Assembly: GCF_000003815.2 (NCBI RefSeq)
Contig: NC_049988.1
Coordinates: 13,800,626 to 13,864,625 of the forward strand
DNA length: 64,000 bases
Direction: 5' to 3'
Origin: Branchiostoma floridae
Lineage: Eukaryota > Chordata > Leptocardii > Amphioxiformes > Branchiostomatidae
The notes below the pieces were generated by a model. The model had not been told where the DNA came from and did no database searches. It saw only the letters and a program-made list of their open reading frames with translations. The position numbers were made by a program, and so were the translations under genes. Positions 58,561 to 64,000 of the stretch are shown piece after piece (positions within the stretch are counted from its first letter, which is position 1; the number at the start of each line of letters is the position of its first letter).

Positions 58561-58683
58561 AAATGTGCTAATATTTTCAATATAAAAGCACTTGGTGCAA
58601 AGTCTTTACATATGATTGACAAGTATGATGTACAGTTGTGAAATATGATAATAACTTTCATGAATATTCATTTTGAAAATTTT

Positions 58684-58856
58684 CTTCCTGCAGGAATTCC
58701 TGCAGGAATTCCTGCAGGAAGCGTTTTTCCTGCAGGAATTCCTGCAGGAAGCGTTTTTCCTGCAGGAATGCTGCAGGCATTCCTGCAGAAATTCCTGCAG
58801 GAGAAAGGTAAATTCCTGCAGGAAGAATGTTTCCTGCAGGAATTTCTGCAGGAATG
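58684..58856. repeat. Tandem array of the palindrome TTCCTGCAGGAA
   Basis: Nine exact CCTGCAGG octamers and three more CTGCAG variants in 173 bases, in units such as ATTCCTGCAGGA alternating with AGCGTTTTTC spacers. Because the unit is self-complementary, both strands read alike and give artificial FLQE/CRNS open frames. Confidence 0.93.
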
Positions 58857-59752
58857 GCCTTGACAATGACAGGAAGCATTCTTTATGCATTTAATTTTGT
58901 TTTGAAACTGTTAAACAATGCATTAGATTTCATTAGATGTTTCAGACTTGACTTTAACTATGTATATAAAACAGATATATAATGGAGGCATTTTTTATTG
59001 TTTTGTTTTCCTAGTTTTATTGACTGTTGCTGGAGATGCCTGGCATTAGAAATAACTGACCTATGAATGAACTTCACTTCAAGAAAATGCATTTCCTTCA
59101 GTGGCTACTCATATTTTTCAGAGGTACAGAAGCTTGGGCATGGTTACTTCTTTCATTTTTTTCTTTAATTCTTTAACATCACCACTTAGGGTTTATTAGT
59201 ATCTAAGCCAATTTGATTGTACATGTAGGTGCAAGTCAGGAACATAAACACAAAATTCATAAATTTCATGACAGGCCTAAGCTTCCCTTAAAAGTATAAA
59301 TTCAATTATTGTAAATTGCACATGTACTGTAAGGGTAGGGTGCCCTAATAGGATAATCATTGGAGTCCATAAGAAAAGTACTGTACAATGAAAGTACAGT
59401 ACTTTTAGTTACATGTTGTGTAAAAACCTTTATCCTATTATCAGTGCCAACCTGATGAAATTATTTTCGGAACTTCCATAAACTATTTACTGAATTCTAA
59501 ACTGTAGTAAATCAAATGATACATTCAGTTGGTGGAAAAGTAGATGACATGAACCGCCTTGTTTGCCATGCTGATAGCTGGTGTTTGGGTTATAGAAACC
59601 AACCACTGGCGGCTTTATCTCATGATGCACCCCTCAGGGTAAAACATTGATCCTTTATTAGCATATAGCCAGGTGGCATTCACCAGTCATATTTTATGTT
59701 GGGTATGACACTGTAACACAATATTAGAAGTGTCCCGAGCCGGGTGCGTGGA

Positions 59753-59972
59753 NNNNNNNNNNNNNNNNNNNNNNNNNNNNNNNNNNNNNNNNNNNNNNNN
59801 NNNNNNNNNNNNNNNNNNNNNNNNNNNNNNNNNNNNNNNNNNNNNNNNNNNNNNNNNNNNNNNNNNNNNNNNNNNNNNNNNNNNNNNNNNNNNNNNNNNN
59901 NNNNNNNNNNNNNNNNNNNNNNNNNNNNNNNNNNNNNNNNNNNNNNNNNNNNNNNNNNNNNNNNNNNNNNNN
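59753..59972. other. Assembly gap (220 N)
   Basis: Run of N with unrelated flanks. Confidence 0.95.
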
Positions 59973-60766
59973 AAAGGCCTTTTTATCACAAGAGTGTGAT
60001 ATTATCACCTCCCCTCCCCTTTCTCACCTATCTTTAGAGAAGTCATTATATAATCTCCTTTGCACCTACATGAAGGTGTTTAAAGCCAGCAACAACAATG
60101 CGTGTATTGATTTATAATGACAGGTAATTAGAGACTGAAGTGAATGGTAGCTGCCTTATTCAGTGCCTCCACTGGTGTATAGAACAGGTCAGTATTTAAC
60201 ACTGCATAGAAGACTAAAGTTTACCCAAAGAGGTTTAACTACCTTGTAGATCACCAAGGAGTTTAGAATTCTCTGATCTCACTGACCTAACCTAGGTTTT
60301 ACAGCAACCTTGGAATAGATATAATTTTTTACTATTTGCCTTTCAATTGGTAATCTTTTACTCTTGTCTTGGCTACCTTAGGTCTCTTGTTTAAGCAAGG
60401 GGCTTTTATCTTGGTTTCAGACAAAAAGTTCCTGATGATGGGTTTGAAGGCTGATACTGATAGCCAGAATAAAGCTACCATTCCAGAATGGCTATCAGTA
60501 TCACATCAAAATATATACCACAGGCCTTCTACTCTTCAAAATCAACCAGGAAAGTTTGCCAACACGGAGGGTATTGATATGTAAAATTTGGGGTCCTGGA
60601 GTATCTTGCAAATACATGCAATTTTTGTACTAGTCTATAGAGCCAGGCGTTGAAAAGCAGAAAGGCCCACAAAATAACAACAAACTTTTTGATAACCAAA
60701 CTTATTGATAACCTGGGCTTTATCTGGTCCAAAGAACCATTATCTTTTTGACTATTAATAAACTTG

Positions 60767-60979
60767 AAGCCCGCTATGAAGCTGTTTACCAGTATGATTC
60801 ATTATAAGCCAGAAGGCCGACATAACCGCATTCCTCTGGAACAAAGAATTTGCCAATACTGTAACTTGAATAAGATAGAGGATGAGTGTCACTTTATTGT
60901 TTAGTGTACTTTATACAACAACAAAAGAAACGTCCTCTTTGAAAATATACAAGATATGTTCCCTATTTCCAATACTTGA
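60767..60979 (+). pseudogene. LINE (non-LTR retrotransposon) ORF2 C-terminal relic
   Basis: One frame reads GRHNRIPLEQRICQYCNLNK, then IEDECHFIV, a stop (TAG 60902-60904), CTLYNNKRNVLFENIQ. The pattern R-x-C-x2-C...E-D-E-x-H-F-x5-C followed by Y-x3-R is the C-terminal zinc-binding motif of many non-LTR reverse transcriptase proteins (CR1/L2-like). The in-frame stop and lack of an upstream RT domain show a dead 5'-truncated copy. Confidence 0.75.
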
Positions 60980-61462
60980 ATACCACGGAAAAAAATTCAT
61001 ATTTCTCATGCAATTAGATCAACCATACATTATTGATTCCATCTGTACTTATATTTATAACTTAACTTGAAAGTTCATCTGTGTTGGTATAAGTCATTCT
61101 TGAAATAGTTGAACTGTAATTTCCAACACCAAAATTGGACTCACCCAAATTTTCGACTGTCACTAGCGCTACAATCTGTACTTAGCTTGTTTGAGCACAA
61201 ATGTACAATCAAGGTCATTGATTCATTATATAGAAACAACAGGCAAAAGTTTGTTCCAGAGATTATTTGTAGTTTCCAAATCCTATTACATGGGCCTGTA
61301 TATAAGGCACTCACTTTCCTCTTTTTGGTAATTATGCACATTGTTATGCAGGTTCAAAGGAGGTCAGTTATTGTTAAGGCATGCTCCCCAATTAGCAAGT
61401 TGAATTAGCAAGTCCCACAGGGACTGTCCCAAAGCACTGGATGGAAAGATTCAGAACACCTC

Positions 61463-61684
61463 CCTGAGATCAAGGAGGTTGCTTCTTGCTGAGATATTTC
61501 TATACTGAACTGCTTTTGAGCCAGATTAGAACTAGAAGAACTTCAAAATTGCAGAAACCTGAAAATTCACTTCTGGGATAGATTACAGGATTCAAATGGT
61601 TAAACCAGATCGGCAAATTAAGGAGTAATAAAAGCTCCTTGATCTCACCAACTTGATCTGGCCCTCTTTCAACCTCCTTGATCT
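61463..61684. repeat. Inverted repeat with ATCAAGGAGGTTG arms
   Basis: GATCAAGGAGGTTG near 61463 is inverted as CAACCTCCTTGATC near 61669, and AAGCTCCTTGATCTC lies between. A similar CAACCTCCTTGATTTG occurs at about 15064. Likely a small foldback family. Confidence 0.6.
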
Positions 61685-61852
61685 GGCTCAACACTTTTGT
61701 TTTGAACTGCCAACTAATGGAAATCTTAGAATTCAGAAAAATGGTAAATTAGGTAGTGCTCTGCATTGCACTTTAGCCAACCTCTCACTTTACATAATAT
61801 AATATAATATTATATACCATTGAAGCTTGGATCCAGGTTACATCCAGGTATG

Positions 61853-61860
61853 TGACGTCA
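61853..61860. promoter_or_regulatory. Consensus CRE (TGACGTCA)
   Basis: Perfect palindrome within TATGTGACGTCATACT, a 14-bp near-palindrome, followed by GGCGTCACC. Confidence 0.25.
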
Positions 61861-62137
61861 TACTTTGTGGCGTCACCCAGGAAAATAAAAGTTTTTAGAT
61901 AATAATCTTATATTTAGGCCATGTTTCTGAATCAAAAATTTTTTTGAAACAGGATGTGTTTGAAGGCACTTGAAAGGCCATGAAAGAATGTAGCTTCTTA
62001 CGGTTGCATAAGATAGTATTGTCAGCCTGCAAGATCCGCTTGGAGATTCTGATCATGATAGACAAAGAAGCACAGTGCAAATGACACAGTAGGGTTCGGA
62101 GGACACCAACTGACTAGTCTAATTAGTCTGTTCTGTC

Positions 62138-62262
62138 AACTTTTAGCTTGAGTGGTAAATGTGTTGGGTTCATGAGCTGGCGGGCCCAGGTTAAAATCCT
62201 GGGAGCCAGGCACAAATTTTTCTCTTGTGTTTCAGAAGTGTAAGGTTGTGAAGGACGTTGCA
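62138..62262 (+). mobile_element. tRNA-derived SINE (target of the hAT insertion)
   Basis: TAGCTTGAGTGG resembles an A-box and GGTTAAAATCC a B-box with one change, in a tRNA-like layout (GCGGGCCCAGGTTAAAATCC). The body continues with AGGTTGTGAAGGACG and is cut by the hAT element starting at 62271. Confidence 0.5.
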
Positions 62263-62270
62263 CTTCTGTG

Positions 62271-63500
62271 AGGGCCTGCATGCCTTTTTCCATTAAGTGT
62301 TACGAGCCATTTTAATTTACCGTTAATCGTTACCGACCCACTCTAATTCACCGTTAAGCGTTATCGGTATATTCTTCGTGAAGCGTATTGGTCGTTTTAA
62401 TTCCACGTTAATCGTTACTTGTTATCCCGAATTCACCGTTAAGCATTACCAAGAAATTCTTCGTAACAAGTTATACCCACGAAGTCAAATGCCAGATAGA
62501 GCCCCTGAAAATGCAGGAAATGGTGTTTCAAAGGGTCCAGATTTCAAAATTTCTCCGAGCCTCCCGGCCGCTTCGGGTAAAAATATGTTGCGGAAGCGTC
62601 GCCCCTCCCCCTCCCAAAAAACCTTTTCACTCAAACAGATTTCAGTGTCCAACTTAGCATAGTTTCCGGCAAAATTTTCTCATCGAATGCAGAAAATGAG
62701 GTTTCTCCAGACCTCCCTTGCAACGGCTTGCGGCTTTGGTGCTCACGACGACCTGGCGAAAACATGTTTCAGGGGCGTTGGCCCAAAAAATTTTCTCTTT
62801 AATAAAATGTCATTTGATTTACCTTCGTTGGCCAGCAAAATTTGTCCTTCAAAATGCAGTAAATGGCGTTTCAGACGGTCCAGACTTTTAAATTTCCCCG
62901 GACTTGTCTGGCAATTTCTCGTGCCGTCCGAGCTTGAAATGGTAAAAATATGTCGGAGGCCGGAGGTCAATTGCTACAACCATGTGTAATTTTGATGAAA
63001 ATTTCATTATTCTGTCAGCAAAATTTGCCGGAAAATGCAGGAAATAGCATTTCAGAGGGCCATGATTTTAAAAAATTTCCCAGGGAGCATACCCCCTACC
63101 CCCATACGATGCGTTGCGCCTTCGGCGCTCCATGTGCTGAAAATTTTGTCAGCAATAGTCCCCCCCAGCCTACAAGAAACTGCTGTTGCCGCCTCTGGTG
63201 GGAGCACTGACCCAGGGAAGCAAACGTCATAGACACAGCAGACATTGTCCCTGTCATTCCTCCGGGCTCTGGGCACCTTTTCCTTCTCACAATGCCATTA
63301 GTCTGATATTTTCAACCATCGAGGTAACCTAGTTTAGCGCCGTACAAAGAGGAACGAACGTCAATGTTTACTGTCATGCTTTGTAACCCCTCCTGAATTT
63401 ACCGTTAAGCGTTACCGGACCTTCTGAATTTACCGTTAAGCATTACCGGGCCTCCTGAATTCACCGTTAAGCGTTACCAAGAACCCCCCATGCAGACCCT
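62271..63500. mobile_element. 1.23-kb non-autonomous hAT element with perfect 8-bp target-site duplication
   Basis: Ends are AGGGCCTGCATG and CATGCAGACCCT, inverse at 11 of 12 positions. CTTCTGTG directly repeats at 62263-62270 and 63501-63508. Subterminal zones at both ends carry several copies of AATTTACCGTTAAGCGTTAC. The middle (about 62507-63120) is a four-unit degenerate tandem array. No transposase frame, so it would depend on a trans-acting hAT enzyme. Confidence 0.88.
62507..63200 (+). repeat. Four-unit ~170-180-bp degenerate tandem array inside the hAT element
   Basis: Units start near 62507, 62685, 62851 and 63032 with AAAATGCAGGAAATGG-type words, followed by TTTCAGAGGGTCCAGATTT-like and GCGCCTTCGGCGCTC-like landmarks. 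The units differ by many substitutions, so the array is not recent. Confidence 0.8.
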
Positions 63501-63688
63501 CTTCTGTGTCAGTGGGAAAGGTCACATTACCATGCATCCCTTTTCCCTTTAGCCTTGGTACCAGTTTGCATCATAAGGCAAAATACAAACTGTTTAAAAC
63601 TGTCTTGTTTTTTTTTGCATCACAGGGCTTGAAAGTCATTTTTGCATGCACCTTAGGCTGAGTAGCCTGTGTTTACACAATCTATCGC

Positions 63689-63760
63689 TGGCTGGGGTTA
63701 ATGACCCCTCCTAGGGCAGCAGCAATACTATAGGGCTGGCCGCTAGGAGCGCGATTTTAG
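63689..63760 (+). repeat. Dispersed repeat, copy 2 (GCTAGGAGCGCGATTTTAG family)
   Basis: GGCTGGGGTTAATGACCCC and GGCCGCTAGGAGCGCGATTT match 8386-8450, with a short insertion (GGGCAGCAGCAATACTATAG) between the blocks. Confidence 0.75.
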
Positions 63761-63768
63761 TCAGGCTA

Positions 63769-64000
63769 GTAGCCTCCTTCACCGGCCTCTCTGGGAAGCT
63801 TGGCTTTTTTTTTTTTTCGGTGGGGGGGGGGGTGGGGGGGGTCGATTTTTAATCGGGAATATTGCGGGAAAGGAATATATGCCGGGAAAGGAATTTACAC
63901 CGGAAAGCTTGTACGGGCTAGATGAGTTCGGCTCCTTCACCGGCCTCTCTGGGAAGCTTGGCGATTTTTTTTGGGGGGGGGGGGACGAACTCGTCTAGCC
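63769..64000. repeat. Direct repeat with poly-T/poly-G tracts and an inverted end, cut by the window edge
   Basis: CTCCTTCACCGGCCTCTCTG followed by GGAAGCTTGGC occurs at about 63774 and 63932. Each copy is followed by a T run and a G run of ten or more. GGCTAGATGAGTTCG (63918) is inverted at the very end as CGAACTCGTCTAGCC, so a foldback unit probably ends at or beyond 64000. Confidence 0.75.

Larger units (their letters stand above)
51524..64000 (+). other. Start of GLCCI1/FAM117-like intron 2 (exon 3 not found)
   Basis: No exon resembling the next family segment (T-P-x-x-W then a Leu-rich helix) is visible on the plus strand, so exon 3 probably lies beyond 64000. The stretches 54150-57170 and 58870-59750 show only short tracts and nothing I can name. 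Confidence 0.6.

Noticed and set aside
58606-58894. FLQE/CRNS-rich frames on both strands
   Set aside because: Artefacts of the self-complementary TTCCTGCAGGAA array; both strands give the same repeats.

Overview
This 64 kb window is eukaryotic and looks like an invertebrate deuterostome. Its gene content, single-copy vertebrate-type genes with long introns, and dense small non-autonomous transposons fit a cephalochordate (amphioxus, Branchiostoma) draft assembly best. The species call is inference. Supporting observations are spliced exons with clean GT/AG boundaries, a FAM117/GLCCI1-family gene, a DNAJB6/DNAJB2-like terminal exon, and frequent TACATGTA-type words. Six N runs mark assembly gaps.

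Layout: (1) 298-403 (+) is the terminal coding exon of a DNAJB6/DNAJB2-like Hsp40 gene whose remaining exons lie left of the window. (2) 404-3624 is intergenic, with a hAT-like element carrying a target-site duplication, a perfect 82-bp tandem duplication and a palindromic MITE. (3) 3625-7609 (-) is a complete six-exon gene for a predicted single-pass membrane 2-oxoglutarate/Fe(II) dioxygenase of the prolyl 4-hydroxylase type, with the His-X-Asp...His...Lys set intact. (4) 7610-15860 is intergenic, with dispersed repeats and a possible promoter/enhancer cluster. (5) 15861-15909 is a CCAAT / CACGTG / TATA promoter driving a GLCCI1/FAM117-family gene (+): exon 1 at 16071-16305, a 35,063-bp first intron, exon 2 at 51369-51523, and the start of intron 2 running to the window end. 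Later exons are not seen.

The long intron and intron 2 hold most of the unusual structure: tRNA-derived SINEs, a 5S rRNA-headed repeat, several TIR element families present in more than one copy, at least seven local tandem duplications of about 80-190 bp, a 173-bp array of the palindrome TTCCTGCAGGAA, a 1.23-kb non-autonomous hAT with a perfect 8-bp target-site duplication and an internal ~175-bp tandem array, a LINE ORF2 C-terminal relic, and GC-richer unique islands that could be enhancers (one with a perfect RFX X-box). One tandem duplication copies the 3' end of GLCCI1-like exon 2 together with its 5' splice site.

The three genes show no operon-like or functional linkage. The DNAJB and FAM117 neighbours are both families whose human members sit on Hox-bearing chromosomes (2, 7, 17), so the window may sample an ancestral chordate linkage group. 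Nothing here demonstrates a new enzymatic system; the most novel material is repeat and splice-site architecture.
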